The translations under genes were made by a program, and so were the position numbers. Below the pieces are notes generated by a model that was not told the origin of the DNA, did not search any database, and saw nothing but the letters and a program-made list of their open reading frames with translations. DNA of 64,000 nt from Chitinophaga sp. CF418 (GTDB lineage: Bacteria; Bacteroidota; Bacteroidia; Chitinophagales; Chitinophagaceae): positions 682,001 to 746,000 of the forward strand of contig NZ_FRCN01000001.1 in assembly GCF_900142925.1 (NCBI RefSeq), in the 5' to 3' direction. Below are positions 25,683-34,220 of the stretch, in pieces. Within the stretch, counting starts at the first letter, position 1. The number at the start of each line of letters is the position of its first letter.

Positions 25683-26900
25683 TTAAGCATCCAGTTCACC
25701 TGCTATCAGATTCAGGCTACTCATACAGATAACGGCATCACTCAGCATTGCGCCTTTGATCAGTTCTGCATAAGCCTGGTAATATATGAAACATGGGCGG
25801 CGGAAGTGCAGCCTGTAAGGGCTACGGCCTCCATCGCTGATGAGATAGAATCCCAGTTCGCCATTGCCACCTTCTACAGGATTGTACAATTCGCCAGGCA
25901 GGATATCAGATTCCCCCATGATGATCTTGAAGTGGTAGATAAGTGCTTCCATTTTGGTGTATACCGCGCTCTTTTCAGGCAGGTAGTACGCCGGTATATC
26001 TGCGTGGTATACATCTGAAGGCAGGTCTTTCAGCTTATCCATCGCCTGACGGATAATGCTCAGGCTTTCCCACATTTCAGCATTACGCACCAGGAAACGG
26101 TCGTAACAGTCGCCGGTAGTACCTACTGGTATTGTAAAGTCGAAATCTTCGTAAGAGGAATATGGCTGGGCCACACGTACATCGTAATCCACACCTGCAG
26201 CACGCAGGTTAGGACCGGTAAAGCCGTAGTTCATGGCTCTTTCCGCGCTGATAGGGCCTACACCCTGCGTCCTTTCCATGAAGATACGGTTACGGTTCAT
26301 CAGGGTTTCGAACTCCTTGAGGGCCGCCGGATATTCTTTCAGGAAACGTTCTATTTTCTCAAAAGCCGCCGGGGTAAAGTTTCTTTCAAAACCACCCACA
26401 CGGCCAATATTGGTTGTCAGACGGGAACCGCATATTTCCTCATAGATTTCATATGCCAGCTCACGGTATTTCATGAGATAGAGGAAGCCGGAGAAGGCGC
26501 CGCTATCCACACCTACCACACCGTTACAGATCAGGTGATCGGTAATACGGGCCAGTTCCATAATGATCACACGGAGGTAGTCAACACGCTTGGGGGTTTG
26601 AATACCCAGCAGTTTCTCTACGGTCAAGTGCCATCCCATATTATTGATAGGAGATGAACAATAGTTCAGACGGTCTGTTAAAGGAGTGATCTGGTAGTAA
26701 GGACGTCTTTCTGCGATCTTCTCAAATGCACGGTGAATATACCCCACCGTAGATTCCGAACTCACGATACGCTCACCGTCTATTTCCAGGATATTCTGGA
26801 ATACCCCGTGCGTAGCGGGGTGGGTAGGTCCCAGGTTAAGGGTTTGTGTTTGCCTTTCTATGGAGCCTTCCGGCAATGTGATATGTTGCTGCTCTGACAT
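25683..26900 (-). CDS. nuoD: NADH-quinone oxidoreductase subunit D
   Basis: The ATG at 26900 (MSEQQHITLPEG) gives 405 residues. The frame could open two codons earlier at a TTG. Motifs include TLNLGPTHPATHGVFQ, where the His is near the quinone head-group site, and GYIHRAFEKIAERRPYYQ. The C-terminal IRQAMDKLKDLP and YHFKIIMGESDI are also present. It is separate from NuoC here, not fused. It lies 18 bp after nuoC. Confidence 0.97.
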   Translation of the reverse strand: MSEQQHITLPEGSIERQTQTLNLGPTHPATHGVFQNILEIDGERIVSSESTVGYIHRAFEKIAERRPYYQITPLTDRLNYCSSPINNMGWHLTVEKLLGIQTPKRVDYLRVIIMELARITDHLICNGVVGVDSGAFSGFLYLMKYRELAYEIYEEICGSRLTTNIGRVGGFERNFTPAAFEKIERFLKEYPAALKEFETLMNRNRIFMERTQGVGPISAERAMNYGFTGPNLRAAGVDYDVRVAQPYSSYEDFDFTIPVGTTGDCYDRFLVRNAEMWESLSIIRQAMDKLKDLPSDVYHADIPAYYLPEKSAVYTKMEALIYHFKIIMGESDILPGELYNPVEGGNGELGFYLISDGGRSPYRLHFRRPCFIYYQAYAELIKGAMLSDAVICMSSLNLIAGELDA

Positions 26901-26918
26901 GTTCAAACGAATAATTTA

Positions 26919-27440
26919 TTAAATGCCAATATGCCCGCCGCGGCCGAACATTTCATCATCTTTATCGGTACGGGTCTGATCTTCCAGCGGAAATTCCTTA
27001 CGCATGGGGAAATAAGTCATTTCGTCCACGTTCAGGATACGTTTCAGGTTCGGGTGTCCTACGAAGTTCACGCCGAAGAAGTCGTATGTTTCCCTTTCCA
27101 TCCAGTTGGCTGATTCAAACAGCCTGGTAGCTGTGAATACGCGTGTATCCTCAATGCTGGTGTATACTTTGAAGCGCAGTCTCACCCTTTCCTTGAAATT
27201 GTACAGGTGATATACTACTGCAAGCTCCTCCCCTGTTCTGTTGGGATAGTGTACGGCAGTGAGGTCCGTTAAAAAACGAAATTGCAGTTCCTCATCATCG
27301 TACAGGAACTGCATTACTTTCAGGTTCAGGTCTTTCGGGGCTGCAAATGATAACATCCCAAAGGATTCTTCCACCTGGCTGATTGATTCCCCAAACTTTT
27401 CTGCTAACCTTTGCTTTATATAGTCGCTTGTCAAAGACAT
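26919..27440 (-). CDS. nuoC: NADH-quinone oxidoreductase subunit C
   Basis: The 173-residue protein has the 30-kDa-subunit core: FLTDLTAVHYPNR, RVRLRFKVYTSI, then WMERETYDFFGVNFVGHPNL, the signature WxERExxDxFGxxFxGHP. The C-terminal FPLEDQTRTD is typical. NuoC joins NuoB and NuoD in the peripheral arm. It follows nuoB with a 63-bp spacer. Confidence 0.96.
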   Translation of the reverse strand: MSLTSDYIKQRLAEKFGESISQVEESFGMLSFAAPKDLNLKVMQFLYDDEELQFRFLTDLTAVHYPNRTGEELAVVYHLYNFKERVRLRFKVYTSIEDTRVFTATRLFESANWMERETYDFFGVNFVGHPNLKRILNVDEMTYFPMRKEFPLEDQTRTDKDDEMFGRGGHIGI

Positions 27441-27503
27441 TACGATTTCAATTTTCTATTTCAGATTGACTTTTCGGATATGATTCTTCTTTCCTCTGGT
27501 AGA

Positions 27504-28067
27504 CTACTCTATACCGTAAGAGTTCAATAATTCCTTGTATTTATCACTGTTACGGCGGCGCAGACTTTCCTGTCCCACCAGGTCCTGTACACGCATAAAA
27601 CCGTCTATGATCGCTTCAGGGCGTGGAGGGCAACCGGGAACATATACATCCACCGGAATAACCTGGTCTATACCCTGCAATACGGAGTAAGTATCAAATA
27701 CACCACCGCTGCACGCACAGGCGCCTACAGCCACTACCCAGCGGGGTTCAGCCATTTGCAGGTATACCTGGCGTAATACCGGGCCCATTTTCTTGGAAAT
27801 TGTACCCATTACCATCAATAGGTCACACTGGCGGGGAGTGAAGGCCATCCTTTCAGAACCGAAACGGGCCATATCATAGGTAGAGGCCATGGTTGCCATA
27901 AATTCGATACCACAACAGGAGGTAGCGAAAGGTAAAGGCCAGATGGAGTTCTTACGTGCCAGACCAATTACCTGGTCAAATGTTGTAGCAAAAAAACCTT
28001 CCCCTGCATACCCTTCGGGTACTTCCACACTCTTCACTTTTTCATTATACTGGACCGGACGTGCCAT
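27504..28067 (-). CDS. nuoB: NADH-quinone oxidoreductase subunit B
   Basis: The 187-residue protein carries all ligands for cluster N2: [17 protein letters not shown] region, [11 protein letters not shown] and [11 protein letters not shown]2 is the last cluster before quinone. The N-terminus ([19 protein letters not shown]) and a C-terminal tail ending LNSYGIE flank the core. It is the second operon gene, with 99 bp between it and nuoA that includes a small stem-loop near 28113-28134. Confidence 0.97.
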   Translation of the reverse strand: MARPVQYNEKVKSVEVPEGYAGEGFFATTFDQVIGLARKNSIWPLPFATSCCGIEFMATMASTYDMARFGSERMAFTPRQCDLLMVMGTISKKMGPVLRQVYLQMAEPRWVVAVGACACSGGVFDTYSVLQGIDQVIPVDVYVPGCPPRPEAIIDGFMRVQDLVGQESLRRRNSDKYKELLNSYGIE

Positions 28068-28166
28068 ACCATGTCAGATTTAAAAATTTTCACAATCAGA
28101 TTTGACCTAAACGCACACGGGATTGCCAGCCACCGGCAACCCTTCTGCTAATATTCTATATTTGTA

Positions 28167-28559
28167 TCAGTCTTCCCATTTCAGCGCTCCCTTCTTCAGG
28201 ATGTAGAAGAAGCCGCCCATAAAGAACGCCACAAACAGTAACATGGCCATAAAGCCATCCCAGCCTAATTCTCTGAAATTCACCGCATAAGGATAAAAGA
28301 AGATCACTTCTACGTCAAAAAGCACGAACAATATGGCGGTTAGGAAGTACTTAATGGCTACTGGCTGGCGTGCATTACCTTTTTGTTCAATACCACTTTC
28401 AAAGGTAGCAAGTTTGTCGCTGGTTTTACGTTTTGGCCCCAAAAAATGCGTGGCGAGCATGGTAATACCAACGAAGCCCAATGCCGCTACTAGCTGCAAA
28501 ACAATGGGAAAATAGCTGAAAGGAGTAGTTGCTGACAATAATTCTGTGTCTGTAAACAT
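28167..28559 (-). CDS. nuoA: NADH-quinone oxidoreductase subunit A
   Basis: Start is the ATG at 28559 (MFTDTELLSATTPFSYFPIV), giving 130 residues. It has AGGGAAG a few bases upstream and lies 34 bp after the -7 element. A longer in-frame start at 28622 lies upstream of that promoter and is rejected. Three membrane helices and the loops FESGIEQKGNARQPVAIKYF and FDVEVIFFYPYAVNF are the NuoA signatures at the quinone junction. It is the first gene of the nuo operon. Confidence 0.96.
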   Translation of the reverse strand: MFTDTELLSATTPFSYFPIVLQLVAALGFVGITMLATHFLGPKRKTSDKLATFESGIEQKGNARQPVAIKYFLTAILFVLFDVEVIFFYPYAVNFRELGWDGFMAMLLFVAFFMGGFFYILKKGALKWED

Positions 28560-28592
28560 AAGCTTCCCTGTATAAATCGTTCTCCGAATGAG

Positions 28593-28623
28593 CAAAAATA
28601 GGCTAACTAATGTAAAAATCAAA
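28593..28623 (-). promoter_or_regulatory. Promoter of the nuoA-N operon
   Basis: On the minus strand TTTG (28623-28620) and TATTTTTG (28600-28593) are 19 nt apart, an exact Bacteroidota promoter. Transcription should begin near 28587, giving a leader of about 28 nt before nuoA. No other exact promoter of this kind was noticed inside the 13-kb operon. Confidence 0.88.
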
Positions 28624-28670
28624 TCTTATGAAGGATTAAAATATTATCTTTTTTCACCAACCGGCAATAA

Positions 28671-28702
28671 AAAAGCCTCCTGTCAGGCGACAGGAGGCTT
28701 TC
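28671..28702 (-). terminator. Terminator of the TPR/PstS-like operon
   Basis: A perfect 13-bp stem (28672-28684 AAAGCCTCCTGTC, complement at 28689-28701) with a 4-nt loop is followed on the minus strand by a T tract. It lies 18 bp past the TPR stop and shields nuoA from read-through. Confidence 0.92.
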
Positions 28703-28719
28703 CTATAATTTTAAACCGA

Positions 28720-30438
28720 TTATCTTTTGTTACCCTGAGCTGGTTTAACAGCTGCCGCTTTGGTCTTGTTTTCCTGGTTTTCCTGGATCGCTTTTACCGT
28801 AGCGTTGTTTGGATCGATAGCCAGTACTTTATCCATCCAGATCTTCATATTTGCCTGATCGTCCTTATTATAGTAGTAGATCATCATATACTGATAAGGG
28901 AACATCAGCTGAGATGGTTTGTTCATCTTCTCGTCACCCTTGATCTCAAAGAATTTCTGGAAGTATGGAATTGCCGCACCCAGTTTGGCTTCTGGGTCTT
29001 TTGCCATGTTGGCACGGCCTCTCCAGTAGATACCTAAAGCTTCGTTGTTTGGATATTTAGCTGCGAAAGCGCCCCAGGTTGAATCTGCCGCATCATATTC
29101 ACGTGCGTAGATTTCCATGGTACCTTTGAAGAACATATCCTGTACTTTACCGGTGTTCTGCTCATCGGTAAATTCACTCACCAGTTTACCATACCATTGT
29201 GCTGAACGTTTAAAGTCGTGCATTGCTTTAAAGTTGTCTGCTACGGCTCTGTATTTTTCAACATCTTTTGCGGTATCGGCCAGTGCATATTTCTCCAGGT
29301 ACAGACCTGCCAGTGAATCGTTCACCGCTTCCTGTGCAGAATCCTTTACATGCTGCTGGTAGATAGCGCTCAGCAGTTTGTAGTCGTTAGCCTGCAGTTT
29401 AGCATCTCCAACGGATTTGGCGTACTCTTCGATCACTTGTTTACCGGTAGTGGTATCACCTTTCTGCAGATAAGCATCTGTCAGCAGGCGCACGAATTTA
29501 CCTTTATTACCTTCAGTTGTCTGCGGTAATACAGCTTTAGCTTTATTGATAGCGGCATCATAGTCTTTCCTATAGAAAGAGATAGCTGCCAGGTTGTATT
29601 CGTTTTCCAGTTTACCGGCACCTGAACCGATTACTTCCATATATTTCTCCAGGTATTTAGCTGCATTTTCGAGTGACAGCTGAGCTTTGGTTGGAGTGAT
29701 ATAGAACTGGTACAGTTCATAGTAAGCCGGTGCGTAGTTAGGATCCAGATTGGTAGCTTTTGTCCAATCGTTCACGGCATCCTGCAACAGTTTAGCGTTG
29801 TAGTTTACCAGACCCTGTTTCATTACAGCTTCAGCGTTGTTAGGTTCCATTTCCAGCGCCTTGTCGTAAGAAGTGATGGCTTTACCACCATTCTCACCAC
29901 CCAGGAGGCGGTAAGCGTCACCTAATTCTATATAATCTGCAGCTTTCGCAGTATATACTTCTTTCTTTTTACGGCCTTCATTGTTCAGCAATTTTTCCAT
30001 TACTGACAGTGCATAACCGCGGTCACCACCTTTTATTTCAGTGTTGGCATCTGCAATAGCGCGTGCAACATCGCCATTACGTCCTTCAGCAGCAGTGCTG
30101 GCTGCTTCAAATTTCTGTTTTGCGGCAGCAGCGTCACCTTTCAGCAGATCGATACGGCCAAGGCCTGCCTGCAATAAAGGTGAAGTAGGTACAGCCTGTA
30201 ATCCTTTCTGAAAAGTTGCAGCGGCACCGGCGTCATCGTGCAGGCCCAGCTGCGCGATACCCAGGTAGTAATAACCTCTGTCATCAGTTGGCTTGGCAGC
30301 TATTGCTTTTTCCAGGTTTCCTTTGGCTGTTTCATACTTGCCATAATACAGGTCTTTCAATCCATCTTCTACAGATTGGGCCATCGCGCCGTTCGCGACG
30401 CACAGCAATGCAACAATTAAACTTTTCCGTCTGTTCAT
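28720..30438 (-). CDS. Secreted tetratricopeptide-repeat protein
   Basis: The ATG at 30438 (MNRRKSLIVALLC) gives 572 residues. A TTG two codons earlier is possible. A signal peptide ends near GAMAQS. Repeated TPR motifs follow, such as YYLGIAQLGLHDDAGAA and ITSYDKALEMEPNNAEAV, with about ten degenerate units. The C-terminal PIFYFQ-like helix and KTKAAAVKPAQGNKR tail are basic. It is probably a periplasmic scaffold. It is the last gene of the small membrane protein/PstS-like/TPR operon, 38 bp after the PstS-like gene. Confidence 0.88.
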   Translation of the reverse strand: MNRRKSLIVALLCVANGAMAQSVEDGLKDLYYGKYETAKGNLEKAIAAKPTDDRGYYYLGIAQLGLHDDAGAAATFQKGLQAVPTSPLLQAGLGRIDLLKGDAAAAKQKFEAASTAAEGRNGDVARAIADANTEIKGGDRGYALSVMEKLLNNEGRKKKEVYTAKAADYIELGDAYRLLGGENGGKAITSYDKALEMEPNNAEAVMKQGLVNYNAKLLQDAVNDWTKATNLDPNYAPAYYELYQFYITPTKAQLSLENAAKYLEKYMEVIGSGAGKLENEYNLAAISFYRKDYDAAINKAKAVLPQTTEGNKGKFVRLLTDAYLQKGDTTTGKQVIEEYAKSVGDAKLQANDYKLLSAIYQQHVKDSAQEAVNDSLAGLYLEKYALADTAKDVEKYRAVADNFKAMHDFKRSAQWYGKLVSEFTDEQNTGKVQDMFFKGTMEIYAREYDAADSTWGAFAAKYPNNEALGIYWRGRANMAKDPEAKLGAAIPYFQKFFEIKGDEKMNKPSQLMFPYQYMMIYYYNKDDQANMKIWMDKVLAIDPNNATVKAIQENQENKTKAAAVKPAQGNKR

Positions 30439-30476
30439 GAGCAATCCGGTTTTTAATTTTAGTTGTGTTAGTTTTT

Positions 30477-31400
30477 CTACTTAATGTTCGCTTCCCTGAA
30501 TACTACATTCAATCTCGCAGGGAACAGTCTGAATTTCGCAATAATCATCTGTCCTTCATAACTCCCCAGGAAAGTGGCGAACCCTGATCCCAATCCTGAA
30601 TATGGTTCCTTCAAGCAATAGAACAAACCACGTTTAAGCTGGTAGGAACCAAGAGCGATGTATGCCTGATATGGTTTTACAAATTCCGAACCATAATCTG
30701 CCCTCACCTTGACCACTTGCACTTTATTTGTAAATTCTATAGAAGCTGAGTCGTTCGGATCTGAGATCCAGCTCACTCCTATTACGCCAATCGCATTCTT
30801 CATTTTAGCCACATAATCAACCACTTCGGGATTGGTTTTTGCAGCCATTACGTTCTGCGGCAACGGTTTCCCTTTGTTGATTGAATCGCGGACATATCTT
30901 ACCGTACTTGAATTCTGATTATCAAAAACTATCTGGTGTTTCTGCGCGGAATCAGACCCGTCCATAATTTCCCGCACCTGGTCCATTGTGAGGATGCTGT
31001 CGGGATTACTACGGTTAGTAATCAGCGCTACCCCATCCCAGGCAAGGAGCAGGCTTTGCGGCTTTATTTTCAACTCCTTGAAGTATGCCTGTTCTTCTTT
31101 GCTGAAATCTCTTGTTACAAAGATCAGCCTTGAACTGTCAGCCAACAGATCTTTAAAACACTCTGCTTCAGGCTTGTAGTCAGCAATGATATGCGCGTTC
31201 TTATATAAGGATTCAAAAACCTTAATTTCGGCTTCCATCAGTGGGCGATAGGTTTCATCCACACTTATTCTGATGGTCCCTGCAGTTGGCGTATCTTGCT
31301 CTTCCGCGGACTTGTTGGCTCGTCCGCAGGATGCCAGTAGAGCTGCTACAGCTAACAAGATAACAGCGATCTGGCTTCGCCTGATTATTCTGGTCATCAT
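30477..31400 (-). CDS. PstS-family phosphate-binding-like lipoprotein
   Basis: The 307-residue protein has a lipobox leader (AVAALLASCGRAN, Cys near residue 25). The mature part fits a PBP-like/PstS fold: GTIRISVDETYRPLMEAEI, then VALITNRSNPDS, FDNQNSSTVRYVRDS and GVIGVSWISD. The S-T-V-R segment resembles the ligand loop of PstS. Such orphan PstS-like lipoproteins in Bacteroidota often sit in Ton-system operons and need not bind phosphate. It follows the 81-residue membrane protein by 15 bp. No PstABC genes are nearby. Confidence 0.82.
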   Translation of the reverse strand: MMTRIIRRSQIAVILLAVAALLASCGRANKSAEEQDTPTAGTIRISVDETYRPLMEAEIKVFESLYKNAHIIADYKPEAECFKDLLADSSRLIFVTRDFSKEEQAYFKELKIKPQSLLLAWDGVALITNRSNPDSILTMDQVREIMDGSDSAQKHQIVFDNQNSSTVRYVRDSINKGKPLPQNVMAAKTNPEVVDYVAKMKNAIGVIGVSWISDPNDSASIEFTNKVQVVKVRADYGSEFVKPYQAYIALGSYQLKRGLFYCLKEPYSGLGSGFATFLGSYEGQMIIAKFRLFPARLNVVFREANIK

Positions 31401-31415
31401 ATGTTCGTCTCTTAT

Positions 31416-31661
31416 TTAATCCTTTTGATAAAACAGGTATCTCGTTCCTCTATATACACGGAAAAGGCCATACGCAATTAGTACGACGCCAAAAATATTT
31501 AGTACAGTCTGAGATACCTGAAACTGGCCCAGGTTATATTTCTGCGCAAAGATTGCATATAGGCCCAAGAGCAGAAAAAATACACCCCTTATTAATTCCC
31601 CGAGCGAACGATAATTTACCTTAGTCCGCGTGTTTCCAGATCTTTCTTGTTGCATTAGCAT
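31416..31661 (-). CDS. Small two-helix membrane protein
   Basis: The ATG at 31661 gives 81 residues. The frame also opens with TTG at 31685, and another Met lies at 31655. A short basic N-terminus (QQERSGNTRTKVNYRS) is followed by two hydrophobic helices, GVFFLLLGLYAIFAQ and TVLNIFGVVLIAYGLF, and a basic tail. No family is recognised. It is the first gene of the operon with the PstS-like and TPR proteins, which suggests an envelope role. Confidence 0.68.
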   Translation of the reverse strand: MLMQQERSGNTRTKVNYRSLGELIRGVFFLLLGLYAIFAQKYNLGQFQVSQTVLNIFGVVLIAYGLFRVYRGTRYLFYQKD

Positions 31662-31685
31662 TGTTAGCGAATTACAAGTATACAA

Positions 31686-32072
31686 AAAAATATTTCCAAA
31701 TAAATACCTGTTCTTTTAGAGGATTGTTAAAAAAAAGCGGTTCCGGCCCTATCCCCTTCACCCTAAACCAGCCACTACGGCAGGTTTTAATAATCGTCCG
31801 GCATACACACATTTTTTCATATTCAATCTACATCTAATTAAATAAGAACTTGTTAAAACCATGTTAAATACTGGTACTTTCAATGCTATGTCGTACATAA
31901 TCACCAAAATACATACTCATTAAAAAGAAAGTATAGTATTAATCATTCTTACCATATAGATGCGGAGAAATCAGGATTCCATAACGACCGGTTGTCCCAT
32001 TTTGCAGCCAGTACGGCTAATATGCACGAGCTGAGGATTTTAGCAGGAGCATAAAATAATGTTAAAATCTTG
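31686..32072. other. AT-rich intergenic region, no gene seen
   Basis: This divergent spacer separates the small membrane protein start from the phosphatase promoter. It is AT-rich with short A runs. I found no tRNA, repeat array, terminator or supported ORF. A near-match to the -7 element, stretched to CAAAAAAATA on the plus strand, lies just upstream of the leftward gene but the spacing is wrong. Confidence 0.5.
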
Positions 32073-32080
32073 TAGGTTTG
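32073..32080 (+). promoter_or_regulatory. -7 promoter element (TAGGTTTG) for the phosphatase gene
   Basis: TAGGTTTG matches TAnnTTTG exactly. The ATG at 32089 is 8 bases beyond it, so the transcript would be nearly leaderless. No TTTG at the usual -33 spacing is present. The element supports the 32089 start over the frame opening at 32059. Confidence 0.6.
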
Positions 32081-32088
32081 CGGAAATT

Positions 32089-32526
32089 ATGAAAATACTG
32101 ATGGTATGCCTCGGGAACATCTGCCGTTCCCCCCTGGCAGAAGGAATATTAAGGCATCTTGCACTGCAGCAGGGACTGGACTGGGAAGTAGATTCTGCCG
32201 GCACAGGCAACTGGCATGTAGGCGATCCTCCTGACCGCCGGTCAGTGAAAGTAGCCCAACGTTACGGCATTGACATTTCCGGCCTGCGGGGCAGGCAGTT
32301 CCAGGTTGCAGATTTTGACCGGTTTGACCGCATTTTTGCCATGGACCTGGATAACTACAGGGATATACTTCTTAAAGCGAGAACTGACGAAGATAAAGCT
32401 AAATTGCAACTGCTGCTGGATGATCAGCAACCAGTGCCCGATCCGTGGTATGATGACGCCTTATTTGAACCGGTGTATAAAATGATCTACGAGGCTTGTG
32501 AAAAGATCGTGGCAGGAAAAAAATAA
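32089..32526 (+). CDS. Low-molecular-weight protein-tyrosine phosphatase
   Basis: The ATG at 32089 (MKILMVCLGNICRSP) gives 145 residues, the usual family length. An upstream ATG at 32059 lies before the -7 element. The signature loop is CLGNICRS (C-x5-R, Cys7 and Arg13). The general-acid motif PDPWYDD is near residue 123. Family members dephosphorylate tyrosine residues, or in some cases arginine-phosphate. It is followed by hisS after 29 bp on the same strand, so the two are likely cotranscribed. Confidence 0.93.
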   Translation: MKILMVCLGNICRSPLAEGILRHLALQQGLDWEVDSAGTGNWHVGDPPDRRSVKVAQRYGIDISGLRGRQFQVADFDRFDRIFAMDLDNYRDILLKARTDEDKAKLQLLLDDQQPVPDPWYDDALFEPVYKMIYEACEKIVAGKK

Positions 32527-32555
32527 ATTACTTCATAAAGCATAACTGAACAATA

Positions 32556-33905
32556 ATGATAAAACCCAGTATACCAAAAGGTACCCGGGATTTCGGACCG
32601 GTAGTGGTAAGAAAACGGCAATACATTTTCCAGACCATCCGTGAAACGTTTGAACTGTTTGGCTTCCAGCCATTGGAAACCCCTACAATGGAGAACCTGG
32701 ACACACTTACTGGTAAATATGGTGAAGAAGGTGATAAGCTGATATTCAAGATCCTGGACAATGGTGATATCCTGGGACGCGCCCAACAGGCAAAGGATAG
32801 CCGGGAACTAAGCATTTTATTATGTGAAAAGGCCCTGCGTTATGACCTCACCATTCCTTTTGCAAGATATGTGGTAATGAACCAGAATGAACTGGCTCTT
32901 CCCTTCAAACGCTATCAGATGCAGCCGGTATGGCGTGCTGACAGACCCCAAAAAGGCCGTTATCGTGAATTTTATCAATGTGATGCGGATGTTGTAGGTA
33001 GTAACTCTCTGTTAAATGAAATTGAACTGCTCCTCATATATGATACTGTTTTTACCCGGCTGAAATTAGATGGGTATGAAGTTCGTATCAATAATCGTAA
33101 GATATTGAGTGCACTGGCTGAGATAATTGGTCAACCAGCCTTGCTGACAGATATTACTGTGGCTATTGACAAATTAGATAAGATCGGCATCGAGAAAGTT
33201 AAAGAGGAATTAGAGGAACGAGGACTTGCTCTAGGTGAAATTGCCATCATTGAAAACTTCCTGAATATCGAGGGCAACAATGAGGAAAAGTTGCAACAGT
33301 TAAGCACTCTCTTCAGGAACTCTCCTACCGGTCTGAAAGGCGTTGAGGAATTATCCTATGTACTGCACACCCAACCGGATGCCTTCAAAACCACTCCTAT
33401 CCTGGACGTAACACTGGCCCGTGGCCTGAACTATTATACAGGTATGATCGTGGAAGTAAAAGCACCTGCTTCCGTAAAAATGGGTAGCATAGGTGGCGGT
33501 GGCCGTTATGATGACCTTACCGGCCTGTTTGGCCTGCCAGGTCTTTCCGGCGTAGGTATTTCTTTCGGAGTAGACCGTATCTATGATGTACTGGAAGAAC
33601 TGCAGCTATTCCCTGCTGCAGCGCAACAGGGTACACAAGTACTCTTCTTCAACCTCGATGCGCAAACGACTGGCGTTGCCTTCAAACTGCTGATGCAATT
33701 GCGTAACAAGGGTATTTCTTCCGAATTATTCCACGAGGCATCCAAGATGGATAAGCAGATGAAATATGCGAATAAACGGAATATCCCCTATGTGATCATT
33801 ATGGGTGAGAGTGAGGTACAGGAACAAGTGGTGAGTGTTAAGAATATGGTGACGGGCACACAGGAGAAAGTGGCAATGGCAGATTTAGTGAATTATAATT
33901 TCTGA
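32556..33905 (+). CDS. hisS: Histidyl-tRNA synthetase
   Basis: The 449-residue class II synthetase starts MIKPSIPKGTRDFGP. It has motif 2 (KRYQMQPVWRADRPQKGRYR), the His-binding LARGLNYYTGMIVEV, and motif 3 in GGGRYDDLTG and GVGISFGVDRIYD. The anticodon-binding domain is at the C-terminus (VLFFNLDAQTTG onwards). It charges tRNA-His. Length is normal. The gene follows the phosphatase and ends at a terminator 19 bp downstream. Confidence 0.98.
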   Translation: MIKPSIPKGTRDFGPVVVRKRQYIFQTIRETFELFGFQPLETPTMENLDTLTGKYGEEGDKLIFKILDNGDILGRAQQAKDSRELSILLCEKALRYDLTIPFARYVVMNQNELALPFKRYQMQPVWRADRPQKGRYREFYQCDADVVGSNSLLNEIELLLIYDTVFTRLKLDGYEVRINNRKILSALAEIIGQPALLTDITVAIDKLDKIGIEKVKEELEERGLALGEIAIIENFLNIEGNNEEKLQQLSTLFRNSPTGLKGVEELSYVLHTQPDAFKTTPILDVTLARGLNYYTGMIVEVKAPASVKMGSIGGGGRYDDLTGLFGLPGLSGVGISFGVDRIYDVLEELQLFPAAAQQGTQVLFFNLDAQTTGVAFKLLMQLRNKGISSELFHEASKMDKQMKYANKRNIPYVIIMGESEVQEQVVSVKNMVTGTQEKVAMADLVNYNF

Positions 33906-33922
33906 GGAAATTGAAAATACAG

Positions 33923-33951
33923 TAAAGGCCCGCCTAATTGCGGGCCTTTGT
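33923..33951. terminator. Bidirectional terminator after hisS
   Basis: A 10-bp stem (AAAGGCCCGC at 33924-33933, complement at 33940-33949) with a 6-nt loop separates hisS from the convergent small gene, whose stop begins at 33951. Confidence 0.85.
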
Positions 33952-34199
33952 TATTTAAGTCCTTCAAGGAATTTCTGAACTCTTCGCTCTTCCTTGTAGA
34001 AGAACTGATCTTCTACTCCCAGGCTATTGCAATAATCCTCTTCCATACGTTCCTCTAAAGTCTTGTGAATACCTTTTTTTTCTTCATCAAGTATCTTCTG
34101 CCAAATCTTCGCAATCCTATCCATCCTTTCCCTTCTCCACTTTTCTCTGAGTTGCTCTTCTTTCTTTTTCTCTTCTTCTTCATCTACAAAAATGATCAT
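33951..34199 (-). CDS. Small highly charged coiled-coil protein
   Basis: The 82-residue product is rich in E, K and R. DEEEEKKKEEQLREKWRRER suggests a single long helix or coiled coil, and LEERMEEDYC leads to an aromatic segment (DQFFYKEERRVQKFLEGL). No known family is recognised. It starts 20 bp after the proteasome-like gene stop, on the same strand, so the two form an operon. Base composition is AT-rich compared with hisS and dsbD. Its role might be partner or regulator of the upstream protein (inference). Confidence 0.72.
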   Translation of the reverse strand: MIIFVDEEEEKKKEEQLREKWRRERMDRIAKIWQKILDEEKKGIHKTLEERMEEDYCNSLGVEDQFFYKEERRVQKFLEGLK

Positions 34200-34220
34200 A
34201 ATTATAAATTTTGACGTTAA

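Noticed and set aside
28167..28622. Longer nuoA starting at 28622
   Set aside because: That start lies upstream of the exact promoter at 28593-28623. The ATG at 28559 has a ribosome-binding site.
31686..32058. Hidden tRNA or riboswitch
   Set aside because: I found no cloverleaf arms or conserved riboswitch core. The spacer is simply AT-rich.
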